From Actinomycetota bacterium (GTDB lineage: Bacteria; Actinomycetota; Acidimicrobiia; Acidimicrobiales; UBA8592): a stretch of DNA of 35,681 nt. Below, in pieces: positions 25,440 through 33,619 of the stretch (its first letter is position 1; every line of letters begins with the position of its first letter). Where the stretch lies: positions 1 to 35,681 of the forward strand of contig CACFFD010000015.1 of assembly GCA_902565595.1 (NCBI GenBank). Direction: 5' to 3'. The notes under the pieces are model-generated. The model was not told the origin of the DNA and did no database searches. It saw only the letters and a program-made list of their open reading frames with translations. The position numbers and the translations under genes were made by a program.

Positions 25440-27175
25440 TTCTCACGAAATGACGCATGAAAGCCGGCACGCATCTCTTCATATGCCTTGACCGTCTCTT
25501 CGACACTAGTGTTGCATAAAAATAAGCTGGGCCCTTTTGATTCAAAGGCGCGCCCAAGAAGTCCCTCAACGTCTAGGGAAGATTCAATAACCTGAGATTG
25601 AACACCTGCTGATGATGCAATATCTATGAGATTTGTATGATGAGGAGTGGTAAATAGATACTCGAAACTATCATTATCAATTTCTTTAGCTATCGGAAGA
25701 AATGAAAATATCGCTCCACCTCCATTATCAATGACCACAATTACAACGTCACTTTGAAGCCTCCCTGCGGCTACTAAGCCCGCTATGTCGTGAACTGCAG
25801 CAACATCTCCTACAAGGATAAGGCATCGTCCTTCGCTGGAAGAAGAAACGCCGATTCCGGTAGATATGACGCCATCGATACCATTTGCCCCTCGATTACT
25901 GATTACTTTTACATCAGACTTCATATTCTGCAGAACCAATTCTGCGTCTCTAACAATCATTGAATTCGACAGCATTAGGGAAGTTCCAGATGGAATAGAT
26001 GAAAGAATTCGCGATGCCAAAGATAGTTCACTTTGATTTTCTGAAACGTGTCGCTTCACCGTCTCTAAAGCAATGCCGTTGTGTTTCGTCCAGAGCTCGC
26101 ACCACCTGCTATTTGACCCTCTCCCTGATGACGGCTCAGAGAATGCAGCAGTGATGGAGCCTTGGATAATATCTGTTAGTTCATGTGATGGGTCCGGCCA
26201 ATCTACCCCAGGGGAAACAATTACATACCTCGTTGGAGGGGTTTCTTGTTTCCATAAACGATACGCCTTTGAAGTAGCCGGTAACCCTACATGGACAATT
26301 ACGTCTACTTGATCGAGAAGCGACGTAAATCGTTCCTCCGCTAATAAAAGCTCCCCTGATGTGATGATGGGAGCACCACTTAGGCTCCCTCTATCTCGAA
26401 GCTGTGAACACGGGTCAGCCAATATTGGCCAACCACTATCTGAACTAAACGCTACAAGGGCATCTAGTTCTTTGTCTTGAAGACTATTTGGTCCAACGGT
26501 GATAAGACCTCGTTCACACTCTTTCGCAAGACTGACAAGAGAAGAACTTCTAGGCATCTCTTCCTGATACGACGACTCAGGGGAAAGTGATGCCTCAGGC
26601 GTTTCTAGTTTTTGGGTGGGTTCAAGGGGCTTCCGAAATGGCCAATTTAGGTGCACGGGGCCTTGAAGCCTACTTGTAGACATCGACCAAGCTCGAAAAG
26701 CTGTAGATCGAGCGTGACTCTCGCTTATTTCGGAGGTAACCGGAAGGTCATAGTGCCATCGGACATTGTTTCCATAAAGTCCGACTTGATTGATTGTTTG
26801 ACCTTCTCCCCATTGTCGAAGTTCTGGAGGTCGGTCCGCTGTACAAATAATCATCGGAGTTGCAGCATGGTTTGCTTCGACAACTGCGGGAAGATAGTTC
26901 GCTGCAGCAGTACCTGAGCTGCAGATGAGGATAGAAGGAATACCAGTCGCTTTTGCTGCCCCTAAAGCGTGGAAAGCTGCAACTCTTTCGTCAAGGTGAA
27001 CTACTACGTCTAGGCCAACCTGTTTAGCTGACAGAACTAAAGGAGTACTTCTAGAACCAGGTGAAACTATGGCATTGGTGACACCCAATGCTTTAAGTTC
27101 CGAAAAGAATCGAAGGCAATAGGCATACATTGCGTTGACACCATCGTCTCGAGTTTTTTGCGCTTTAGAAGTCAT
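25436..27175 (-). CDS. menD: SEPHCHC synthase
   Basis: Thiamine-diphosphate-dependent enzyme that adds succinate semialdehyde (from 2-oxoglutarate) to isochorismate, the first committed step of menaquinone synthesis. 579 aa, full length. The N-terminal Pyr domain shows NAIVSPGSRSTPLVLSAK, VHLDERVAAFHALGAAKATG and SSGTAAANYLPAVVEANHA. The C-terminal PP domain shows LVGDVAAVHDIAGLVA, the metal-binding GDx28N-type region, and VVIDNGGGAIFSFLP, all characteristic of MenD. The ATG at 27175 has only AGG nearby. It is first in menD-menH-menC; no menF or menB is in the window. Confidence 0.94.
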   Translation of the reverse strand: MTSKAQKTRDDGVNAMYAYCLRFFSELKALGVTNAIVSPGSRSTPLVLSAKQVGLDVVVHLDERVAAFHALGAAKATGIPSILICSSGTAAANYLPAVVEANHAATPMIICTADRPPELRQWGEGQTINQVGLYGNNVRWHYDLPVTSEISESHARSTAFRAWSMSTSRLQGPVHLNWPFRKPLEPTQKLETPEASLSPESSYQEEMPRSSSLVSLAKECERGLITVGPNSLQDKELDALVAFSSDSGWPILADPCSQLRDRGSLSGAPIITSGELLLAEERFTSLLDQVDVIVHVGLPATSKAYRLWKQETPPTRYVIVSPGVDWPDPSHELTDIIQGSITAAFSEPSSGRGSNSRWCELWTKHNGIALETVKRHVSENQSELSLASRILSSIPSGTSLMLSNSMIVRDAELVLQNMKSDVKVISNRGANGIDGVISTGIGVSSSSEGRCLILVGDVAAVHDIAGLVAAGRLQSDVVIVVIDNGGGAIFSFLPIAKEIDNDSFEYLFTTPHHTNLIDIASSAGVQSQVIESSLDVEGLLGRAFESKGPSLFLCNTSVEETVKAYEEMRAGFHASFREK

Positions 27176-27259
27176 TACCTAAAAGCATAGAAGCAAATAA
27201 TGCGAAGTCGTGATTTGAAAAAACACTCAATGCATCATTTCTCTAGAATTCCAAATTAC

Positions 27260-27268
27260 TGTTACGAT
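27260..27268 (+). promoter_or_regulatory. Candidate extended -10 element for the FAD oxidase gene
   Basis: TGTTACGAT is an extended -10 box (TGn plus TACGAT) ending nine bases before the ATG at 27277. A start site about seven bases downstream would make the mRNA leaderless or nearly so, which is common in actinobacteria. There is no clear -35 and no ribosome site before the ATG, which is consistent with this reading. Not proven. Confidence 0.35.
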
Positions 27269-27276
27269 TTCTGAAA

Positions 27277-28635
27277 ATGGAATTAGAAAGCTTGAGAACT
27301 ATTCTAGGCGTCAAGGGTATCGTGACAGACCCTTCACTTCATAGCGCATACACGGTTGACTGGACGAGAAGATACTCAGGAGTTACTCCCGCCGTCCTAT
27401 TACCGGAAACCACGGAACAGGTATCTCGGGTAGTGACGTGGTGCTATGAAAATTCTGTAGCGCTTGTCCCCCAAGGAGGTAACACAGGGATGGTCGGAGG
27501 CGCCACACCAGTAAACGGAGAACTGGTTCTATCGCTGAAGAGAATGACAGAGATTGAGGAGGTAGACGACTCCACAGGACAAATAGTGGCTCAAGCCGGA
27601 GCAACACTTGGTGATATCCAGCAGGCAGCCTCTCTCCTTGGATGGAAATATGGCGTTGATTTAAGCGCAAGAGATTCTGCTTCCATAGGTGGGACAATAG
27701 CCACTAATGCTGGAGGGTCGCAGGTACTTCGGCATGGAAACACTCGCGAGCAGATTCTGGGCTTAGAAGCTGTTTCAGGAACTGGGGATGTCATAGGAGA
27801 CCTTCGTGGACTTTCGAAAGATAATACGGGCTACCATCTTCCAGGGTTGCTCTGTGGCAGTGAAGGAACTCTTGCGGTCGTGACAAGATCTCGACTTCGT
27901 CTGGTAAGGCCTCCTGAAGAGGAGCTGTCTATTCTGCTTGGGTTTAAATCACTCAACGAAGCTTTAGGTATCGTCGAAGAGATACGGAAGTCCCTTGAGG
28001 ATGTTCAAGCTTGTGAAGTTTTTTTTCAAAATGGGCTAAATCTTGTTTGCGAAAAATTCGGAATACCTCCACCTTGGGATACGCAATTAGTTGCCTATTT
28101 GTTAATTGATGCTGGTGGGCAATTAGGTTTGGAGGAAAGAATCAGCAAGGGTCCGTTATCGAATTCCCTTAACGCATCAAATTTTGTCGCATACGGTAAC
28201 GACAGCCAGAGTAGAAAAAGACTATGGCAGTATAGGGACCTACATACCGAGGCTATTTCAGCAGCCGGAATCCCGCACAAGCTCGATGTTTCACTCCCCC
28301 ACGGGAAGCTGAACGAATTCTGTAATGGCGTTCGAGAAGTCATCAGCGAAATCGATAATGAAACTCAATTGTTTCTATTCGGCCATGCAGGAGATGGAAA
28401 TATTCATGTAAACATTCTGGGACCTGACCCTGACAACTTGGCGGTCGATATAGCTGTGTTGAAGTATGTTGCGTCACTGGGAGGGAGCATATCTGCAGAG
28501 CATGGTGTAGGCCGAGCTAAGGCACACCATCTCTATCTCAATAGGACAGCGACAGAGCTCGATATCTTTCGAAAAATAAAAGCTGTATTCGATCCTGCTG
28601 GCATACTAAATCCTGGAGCAATTTTCCCTCGATAG
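27277..28635 (+). CDS. FAD-linked oxidase (GlcD / D-2-hydroxyglutarate dehydrogenase-like)
   Basis: A 452-aa flavoprotein of the VAO/GlcD family that oxidises D-2-hydroxy acids (D-lactate, glycolate or D-2-hydroxyglutarate). The FAD-binding PCMH domain has VPQGGNTGMVGGATPVNGE near 65-83 and SIGGTIATNAGGSQVLRHGN near 135, and the C-terminal cap has FLFGHAGDGNIHVN and ISAEHGVGRAKAHHL, where the His residues are typical metal ligands. It lacks an iron-sulfur domain and stands alone, divergent from menD. Its electron acceptor could be the menaquinone made by its neighbours, but that is inference. The exact substrate cannot be chosen. Confidence 0.9.
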   Translation: MELESLRTILGVKGIVTDPSLHSAYTVDWTRRYSGVTPAVLLPETTEQVSRVVTWCYENSVALVPQGGNTGMVGGATPVNGELVLSLKRMTEIEEVDDSTGQIVAQAGATLGDIQQAASLLGWKYGVDLSARDSASIGGTIATNAGGSQVLRHGNTREQILGLEAVSGTGDVIGDLRGLSKDNTGYHLPGLLCGSEGTLAVVTRSRLRLVRPPEEELSILLGFKSLNEALGIVEEIRKSLEDVQACEVFFQNGLNLVCEKFGIPPPWDTQLVAYLLIDAGGQLGLEERISKGPLSNSLNASNFVAYGNDSQSRKRLWQYRDLHTEAISAAGIPHKLDVSLPHGKLNEFCNGVREVISEIDNETQLFLFGHAGDGNIHVNILGPDPDNLAVDIAVLKYVASLGGSISAEHGVGRAKAHHLYLNRTATELDIFRKIKAVFDPAGILNPGAIFPR

Positions 28636-28777
28636 GTGATAAGTTCTTAATCTCTTGAAATAAATCTCTCGCTATCCATTGAGGAACCGTAGATAATAGG
28701 AATAATGGAGATATTCCAGATTTATTTATTGGAAAACCAGATCAGAATTATATTGAGACGAAACGGGGGAAAGCGAC

Positions 28778-29452
28778 ATGGGTAGTCAAATCGAGATTTG
28801 CCCTTCTATCCTTCCTGCTGATTTCAGCCGGTTAGGCGAAGAACTAAAGATGCTAGAAGAGGCTGGGGCGGACAGAATCCACTGGGATGTAATGGATGGA
28901 AATTTTGTTCCGAACCTAACTATCGGTCCGGACGTTGTCGCCTCTTGTAGAAAATCCGTTGATATACCCTTTGAAGCCCACCTAATGGTAGAGGACCCTG
29001 ACCTCCTAGCTCCTATGTATATAGAAGCAGGATGTGACTTGGTTATGCTTCATGCGGAATCGACCAGACATCTTGACCGATCACTAAATAGAATTCTTGA
29101 ACTTGGCGCAAAAGCAGGGGTCACCATAAATCCAGCTACACCAGTAGAAAATGTCAAACATGTTCTACATCTCGTTGATCAAGTTCTAATCATGTCGGTG
29201 AATCCAGGATTTGGAGGCCAAAAGTATCTCCCTTCCCAAGAAACAAAAATAGAAAGAGTCAGGTCATGGATTTTAGAGCAAGATTCTGAAATCGACATTG
29301 AGGTTGATGGAGGAATTTCCGCCGCTACTATCGCTCAAGCTACTGTTGCCGGAGCGAATGTATTTGTAGCTGGGAGCGCTATTTTCTCCCACCCTGATGG
29401 CCCTCAGAGCGCTATTTCTGAACTGCGAGAAACAGCTTCTGTAGCGCAGTGA
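28778..29452 (+). CDS. rpe: Ribulose-phosphate 3-epimerase
   Basis: Interconverts ribulose-5-phosphate and xylulose-5-phosphate in the pentose phosphate pathway. A 224-aa TIM barrel with ICPSILPADFSRLGEE at the N-terminus, HWDVMDGNFVPNLTIGP (catalytic Asp and metal His), PFEAHLMVEDP, ILIMSVNPGFGGQKY and the second catalytic Asp in IEVDGGIS. Length is typical. The ATG is preceded by a GGGGGAAAG run about four bases upstream. The stop overlaps the start of the lipoprotein gene (GTGA). Confidence 0.95.
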   Translation: MGSQIEICPSILPADFSRLGEELKMLEEAGADRIHWDVMDGNFVPNLTIGPDVVASCRKSVDIPFEAHLMVEDPDLLAPMYIEAGCDLVMLHAESTRHLDRSLNRILELGAKAGVTINPATPVENVKHVLHLVDQVLIMSVNPGFGGQKYLPSQETKIERVRSWILEQDSEIDIEVDGGISAATIAQATVAGANVFVAGSAIFSHPDGPQSAISELRETASVAQ

Positions 29453-29910
29453 TTTCAAAATGGCTCCCTGTATTTCTGATTTCTGCCCTTGTGCTCTTTC
29501 CAGTAACTTCGTGCTCTGAGGATCCAACTGAGGGAGCATCATCTGATTTCTGCTTTAAACTTGAAGCCTTAGCTAGTCCTGATTCTGCTTTGACAAATCT
29601 CACTTTTGATAATCCACAGCTGGTCGAACAGACTACTGCTGACCTTAACGAATTAGCTTCCCAAGCTCCCTCTAGTATCTCTGAAGAAACCCAGGCAGTA
29701 GCTTCTTTGTATGGAAACATCCTTTCAACATTAGTTTCTGTTTCCCCCAGTCAAAGAACGACTGAATTAAGAAAGTTTCAGGATGAACTCGATGGGGTTA
29801 CGACAGCGGCACGCGCTCTCGAACTATATGGAAAAACAGAATGCGGTATTGTTTTTCTCTCCCCATTTGAAACAAATAGCAGCCCAGGTCCTGAAAAAAC
29901 TGAAGACTAG
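29449..29910 (+). CDS. Small predicted lipoprotein of unknown function
   Basis: Not recognised as a named family. The 153-aa product has a signal peptide (MISKWLPVFLISALVLFPVTSC) with lipobox VTSC, making Cys22 the lipidation site, then a helical, Ser/Thr-rich body (about 30-150) with two further Cys residues, C35 and C137, that could form a disulfide. The start is a GTG overlapping the rpe stop (GTGA), so it is coupled to rpe. The C-terminus is a hydrophilic Ser/Pro/Glu-rich tail. It converges with clpP with 18 bases between. A role in the envelope is likely by signal alone. Confidence 0.78.
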   Translation: MISKWLPVFLISALVLFPVTSCSEDPTEGASSDFCFKLEALASPDSALTNLTFDNPQLVEQTTADLNELASQAPSSISEETQAVASLYGNILSTLVSVSPSQRTTELRKFQDELDGVTTAARALELYGKTECGIVFLSPFETNSSPGPEKTED

Positions 29911-29928
29911 CACCAGATCCACCAGTAT

Positions 29929-30528
29929 CTAGTTAACTTCACCTCTACTCGTAATGACGTGGTCGACGATTCCGTACTCTTTAGCTTGTTCAGCAGTGAA
30001 CCATCGATCTCTGTCAGAGTCTCTTTGCACTTGTTCCACATCTTGACCTGTATGGTCGGCGATTAATTCGGCCATTAGTCGTTTGATGTAGTTCAGTTGC
30101 TCTGCCTGTATTGCAATGTCCGAAGCTTGCCCTTGGATTCCGCCGGAGGGCTGATGCATCATGATTCGAGCGTGTTTAAGGGAGTAGCGCTTACCGGGAG
30201 CCCCAGCTCCAAGAAGAAATTGCCCCATAGAAGCGCCTAGACCTAGACAAATTGTTGCCACATCGGGCTTAATAAATTGCATTGTGTCATAGATAGCCAT
30301 TCCTGCCGTTACAGATCCACCCGGTGAATTAATGTAAAGCCAAATATCCTGATCGGGATTTTCCCCTTCCAAATAGAGCAATTGGGCAGTGATCGATTTT
30401 GCTATGTCATCATCCACCGTGTCCCACAGCATTACGATACGATTTTTCAATAGTTGTGAATACACGTCAAATTGGCCCGGTATCTGCGATCCTCTATCCG
30501 AGGCGAGGGGTTTTGTTGGAAGGGACAT
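29929..30528 (-). CDS. clpP: ATP-dependent Clp protease proteolytic subunit
   Basis: The serine peptidase subunit of Clp, forming tetradecameric barrels with ClpX or ClpC. 199 aa. The triad fits S100 (LGASMGQ), H125 ([10 protein letters not shown]) and D174 ([15 protein letters not shown]), at the same H-to-D spacing as E. coli Clp[19 protein letters not shown] is the usual oxyanion strand. Actinobacteria commonly have two adjacent clpP genes; only one is present here, and neither tig nor clpX is beside it. It lies 123 bases downstream of the tRNA-Leu gene on the same strand. The ribosome site is AGGAG about 11 bases before the ATG. Confidence 0.95.
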   Translation of the reverse strand: MSLPTKPLASDRGSQIPGQFDVYSQLLKNRIVMLWDTVDDDIAKSITAQLLYLEGENPDQDIWLYINSPGGSVTAGMAIYDTMQFIKPDVATICLGLGASMGQFLLGAGAPGKRYSLKHARIMMHQPSGGIQGQASDIAIQAEQLNYIKRLMAELIADHTGQDVEQVQRDSDRDRWFTAEQAKEYGIVDHVITSRGEVN

Positions 30529-30651
30529 ATGTTTCTGAGCTCCTCAGGTCTTATTTTCAACTTGGTCTCGGTCAGGCCGATGACAACGCTTCTAGCGTAG
30601 CCGCCTACAAAGAAAATTCTTCATTGAAAATGTCTGAATCGCATTCTTTTG

Positions 30652-30735
30652 TGCGCCGGGTGGGACTTGAACCCACACATCCTAATGGACACAGGGACCT
30701 AAACCCTGCGCGTCTGCCAATTCCGCCACCGGCGC
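30652..30735 (-). tRNA. tRNA-Leu (anticodon UAG)
   Basis: Folds as a class II tRNA of 84 bases on minus. The acceptor stem GCGCCGG pairs with CCGGCGC, followed by discriminator A. The anticodon stem CAGGG/CCCTG closes loop TTTAGGT with anticodon TAG. A long variable arm (TGTCC/GGATG with four-base loop) and T-arm GTGGG-TTCAAGT-CCCAC follow. The 3' CCA is not encoded and must be added. It sits between clpP and the Nudix regulator gene. Confidence 0.95.
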
Positions 30736-30807
30736 AGCATGGGTTAGGGTATCCGGCCTTTTAGCGCGTCCTACGTTTATGCGGCGAAATAACTTCTTCT
30801 CTTCTAT

Positions 30808-31578
30808 CTATTCCATAGAAGGGCGAAAAAATGGAGGCGAGATGATCTCTGCTTTTCCTTTAATGTATAGACCCGCTGGGGCTCTCCCAGTCGCCCTTTT
30901 TCCTCCAGTCGGCTCAATAAAGCCTGGTGTCGCCTTTACCTTTCTAGCGAAGTTAGCTGGATCAATTTGACTCCTCCAGACTGCTTCATAGACATGACGC
31001 AAGTCGGAAATCGTAAATTGTTCATCCACAAAAGCGGTTGCGAGCGTCGTGTACTCAAGTTTTGCTGCTGCTCTCTCAAGTCCATCTGAAAGCATTTCAG
31101 AATGGTCAAATGCGAGAATCGGCCCCTCACCACTTTCTAAAGATGAGTTGAACTCCGGAAGATCATTCACCGCCCAGAAACGCGCCGAGCGTGCACCAGC
31201 GCCTGCGCGTGGCGTACCGGGATCAGGCATAAAGGCTAAATACGCAACGGAAGTAACCCTCATTTTCTTATCTCTAGCGTCTCTCCCAGGAGTTGAGTAT
31301 GTATGTAATTGTTCAAGGTGTGCTGGTTCAGCAGTAAGTCCGGTTTTTTCCGATAACTCCCTTAACGCTGTTTGCGTGATTGATTCTTGCGGATCAAGGT
31401 GTCCGCTCGGTAAAGTCCAACTTCCCTGTTGTGGAGGCTTGTCTCTTTCGACCAGTAAGACGGCAAGCCTTCCTGATCTAATAGTTAGCAGAATGACGTC
31501 AGCCGTAACTGCATTGGGAGGGAAAAGGCTGGGATCATAGCTCTTAACAAAATCTGTATCGGCATCAGATATAGGCAC
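30808..31578 (-). CDS. nrtR: NrtR-like Nudix regulator of NAD metabolism
   Basis: A 256-aa fusion of a Nudix domain with a C-terminal winged helix, the NrtR architecture. NrtR repressors bind DNA and sense ADP-ribose or related NAD intermediates. The Nudix box, G59 to L81, is GHLDPQESITQTALRELSEK plus TGL, nearly intact (EE is EK), so hydrolase activity may be kept. The C-terminal part FTISDLRHVYEAVW ... IDPANFARKVK ... GFIEPTGGKR is the NrtR winged-helix signature. It starts with a GTG that shares one base with the pncA stop (TAGTG) and is third in pncB-pncA-nrtR. A plain ADP-ribose pyrophosphatase is the alternative. A dyad upstream of pncB is its candidate site. Confidence 0.85.
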   Translation of the reverse strand: MPISDADTDFVKSYDPSLFPPNAVTADVILLTIRSGRLAVLLVERDKPPQQGSWTLPSGHLDPQESITQTALRELSEKTGLTAEPAHLEQLHTYSTPGRDARDKKMRVTSVAYLAFMPDPGTPRAGAGARSARFWAVNDLPEFNSSLESGEGPILAFDHSEMLSDGLERAAAKLEYTTLATAFVDEQFTISDLRHVYEAVWRSQIDPANFARKVKATPGFIEPTGGKRATGRAPAGLYIKGKAEIISPPFFRPSME

Positions 31579-32165
31579 TACTGCTCTCTTTCTCGCAAAA
31601 TCTGCACTCCTGCGGCTTGAAGCTCATCTTCTGCCAGTTCTGCTGTTTCAAGTGAAACTGGAGCTGTGAGAGACTTCAAAACAACTACCTCGTATCCAAG
31701 TTTTACCCCATCCAATGCAGTTTCCTTGACGCAATGGTCAAAGGCTAACCCAACGGTTTCAATTCGTTCGATACTCGCTGCAGAAAGTATTTCGTTAAGC
31801 GATGAACCATTCTCATCCACTCCTTCGAAGCCTGAGTACGCTGCAGCGTACTTCCCTTTTTTGATCTGGACTGTTACCTGATCCAACAAAGGTATGAGAG
31901 ATGGATGAAGTTCTGCTTCGGTCGTTCCTGCTATTCCATGATGGGGCCAAGTGTTGACAAAGTCAGGGTCATCATCAAAGTGGCCTTCAGGGTCAATGTG
32001 CCAGTCTTGCGTAGTGACCACCATGTCATATTCATGACCCCCTCCTATGAGCTCTCCTATTTTTGCCGCTACCTGATTTCCTCCCTCTACTTGCAGTGAA
32101 CCACCTTCACAAAATGTTGGTTGTACATCCACAATTAGTAGGGCCGTTTTTTTCTTTTTGCTCAC
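31578..32165 (-). CDS. pncA: Nicotinamidase
   Basis: Deamidates nicotinamide to nicotinate for NAD salvage; in Mycobacterium the same enzyme activates pyrazinamide. The 195-aa isochorismatase-fold protein shows the catalytic triad D13 (LIVDVQPTF), K103 (KKGKYAAAYSGFEG) and C145 (VGLAFDHCVKETALDG), with metal ligands D54, H56 and H62 in QDWHIDPEGHF. Starts with GTG, GAGG four bases upstream, 11 bases after the pncB stop. It is immediately upstream of the NrtR-like gene and overlaps it by one base. Confidence 0.95.
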   Translation of the reverse strand: MSKKKKTALLIVDVQPTFCEGGSLQVEGGNQVAAKIGELIGGGHEYDMVVTTQDWHIDPEGHFDDDPDFVNTWPHHGIAGTTEAELHPSLIPLLDQVTVQIKKGKYAAAYSGFEGVDENGSSLNEILSAASIERIETVGLAFDHCVKETALDGVKLGYEVVVLKSLTAPVSLETAELAEDELQAAGVQILREREQ

Positions 32166-32176
32166 AGAACCTCGTT

Positions 32177-33502
32177 TCAGTTAAGAATTACTGTAGGAAT
32201 AGCTGGTGGGCCATCTCGTCTGAGACGAATGTCTTTGGGGATTTCAGCAATTGATCTTTGCAAATGAGCTCTCGCTCTGTTGAGTTCCCAGTCGTCTAGA
32301 AATTGGCCATTGATACATAAGGGTGCTTGCAAGTATCTTTCGTTCTTTCCATGAGGAACACTGAAAGCATTTGGGTCTATTGTGATGACCTCTTCTACCG
32401 CAATAGAATCCCCAGAGAGTAGGCGTTTCGCGTGCTTCTTTCCCCCTAGTGATTTTTTACCATGTGATGTTTTTGCTACAGGCCGCATTGAGCTTTCAGG
32501 AGTGTGCGTATCTTCAATTTCTACAAGTTTGTATACAAAGCCTGCTGAAGGCACTCCCGATCCCGTGACTAGCCTATGACCTGACTCAAATGCATCTATC
32601 GGCGCCTCACAAAGCTGCTCTATCTGATGCTCATCAAGGTCCCCGGAAACCATTATTTGCGCGTCCTTAGCTCCAAGAGTGTCTAGCAAAGTTCGAGCTG
32701 TCAGAGCTCCTTTTTTTAGATCACCGGAATCTAGGCGGATACCTTTCAGATTTCCATCTGATGCTTCAACTGCATTATTTATGCCCTGAATAACGTCATA
32801 GGTATCAACGAGAAAAATTGAATCTCCTCCCAAGAATTCCATTTGGGAATTAAAAGCTTCTAATTCCGATGGATAAGCGAGCGTAAAGGCGTGTGAAGCT
32901 GTTCCGGCAGTTGGTATCCCCCACCGAAGCCCAGCTTCAAGGTTCGAAGTTACATGGATTCCCCCGATATAGGCAGCCCTCGCAGCATGGACGGCTGCTT
33001 CGGGATGAATTCGCCTGGATCCTGCCTCCATGACGAATTTTCCATTTGCGGCATGTGTTATACGAGCTGCGGCAGTAGCAATTGAAGAGGCATGATTTAG
33101 CGTTGAAAGAATTAAGGTCTCCAGTATTAATGCTTCGCCAAGTCCAGCTTCAATAATGGCAACCGGACTGTTGGGGAAATATAGTTCTCCCTCGCGATAA
33201 GCAAGAATGTCGCCGCTGAAAGTGTAATCTGAGAGCCACTTTATAGTTTCGTCAGATACTAGATTTGATGACCTCAGAAAGCTTATCTGGTTTTCAGTGA
33301 ACGAAAATCTAGCGATACTTTCTGCGAGGGTTCCGCTCCCTGCGAAGACGCCGAAAGGCATACCTGAAGGGAGATCTCTTACAAAGACCTCGAAGATCGC
33401 TCGGTTGTCCAACTTCCCAGATTGGATGAGAGCATCGAGCATCGTGAGTTCATAGTGGTCAGTTAGAAATGCTGTCGAGGTGGGTTTAGCCGATTTGTCC
33501 AT
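32177..33502 (-). CDS. pncB: Nicotinate phosphoribosyltransferase
   Basis: Converts nicotinate, PRPP and ATP to nicotinate mononucleotide, taking the PncA product into NAD synthesis. 441 aa. The N-terminus STAFLTDHYELTMLDALIQSG and FEVFVRDLPSGMPFGVFAG, then EAGSRRIHPEAAVHAARAAY, GTASHAFTLAYPSE, IRLDSGDLKKGALTAR and VSGDLDEHQIEQL are consistent with the family. The frame opens with a TTG at 33514, but the ATG at 33502 gives MDKSAKPTSTAFLTD, a better N-terminus; no strong ribosome site is seen. It is first in pncB-pncA-nrtR, with a good promoter and a 27-bp dyad upstream. Confidence 0.95.
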   Translation of the reverse strand: MDKSAKPTSTAFLTDHYELTMLDALIQSGKLDNRAIFEVFVRDLPSGMPFGVFAGSGTLAESIARFSFTENQISFLRSSNLVSDETIKWLSDYTFSGDILAYREGELYFPNSPVAIIEAGLGEALILETLILSTLNHASSIATAAARITHAANGKFVMEAGSRRIHPEAAVHAARAAYIGGIHVTSNLEAGLRWGIPTAGTASHAFTLAYPSELEAFNSQMEFLGGDSIFLVDTYDVIQGINNAVEASDGNLKGIRLDSGDLKKGALTARTLLDTLGAKDAQIMVSGDLDEHQIEQLCEAPIDAFESGHRLVTGSGVPSAGFVYKLVEIEDTHTPESSMRPVAKTSHGKKSLGGKKHAKRLLSGDSIAVEEVITIDPNAFSVPHGKNERYLQAPLCINGQFLDDWELNRARAHLQRSIAEIPKDIRLRRDGPPAIPTVILN

Positions 33503-33532
33503 ATTGAATATCAATTGTTAATACCTTTAATA

Positions 33533-33561
33533 ATTATGAATATACAACTATTAATGGTCAA
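33533..33561 (-). promoter_or_regulatory. Predicted pncB promoter
   Basis: On minus, -35 TTGACC (33556-33561) and -10 CATAAT (33533-33538) are 17 bases apart, a near-consensus sigma-70/SigA-like promoter that would give a 5' leader of roughly 20-25 bases before the pncB ATG at 33502. The -35 lies within the left half of the dyad at 33549-33575. The assignment is by sequence match only. Confidence 0.6.
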
Positions 33562-33575
33562 TATGACTATTAATA
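33549..33575. promoter_or_regulatory. 27-bp dyad, candidate NrtR operator
   Basis: Arms TATTAATGGTCA (33549-33560) and TGACTATTAATA (33564-33575) around a 3-base centre; 22 of 27 positions match the reverse complement. It lies 46 bases upstream of the pncB ATG and 44 bases upstream of the MFS GTG, almost centred in the divergent gap, and contains the -35 of the pncB promoter. A protein bound here would block pncB and could reach the MFS promoter, whose possible -35 TTGACT (33579-33584) starts four bases away. The link to the NrtR gene is inference from position. Confidence 0.6.
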
Positions 33576-33619
33576 TTCTTGACTTCGCTGAATCTCTTTT
33601 AGACAAGTAGGTTCTTAAG

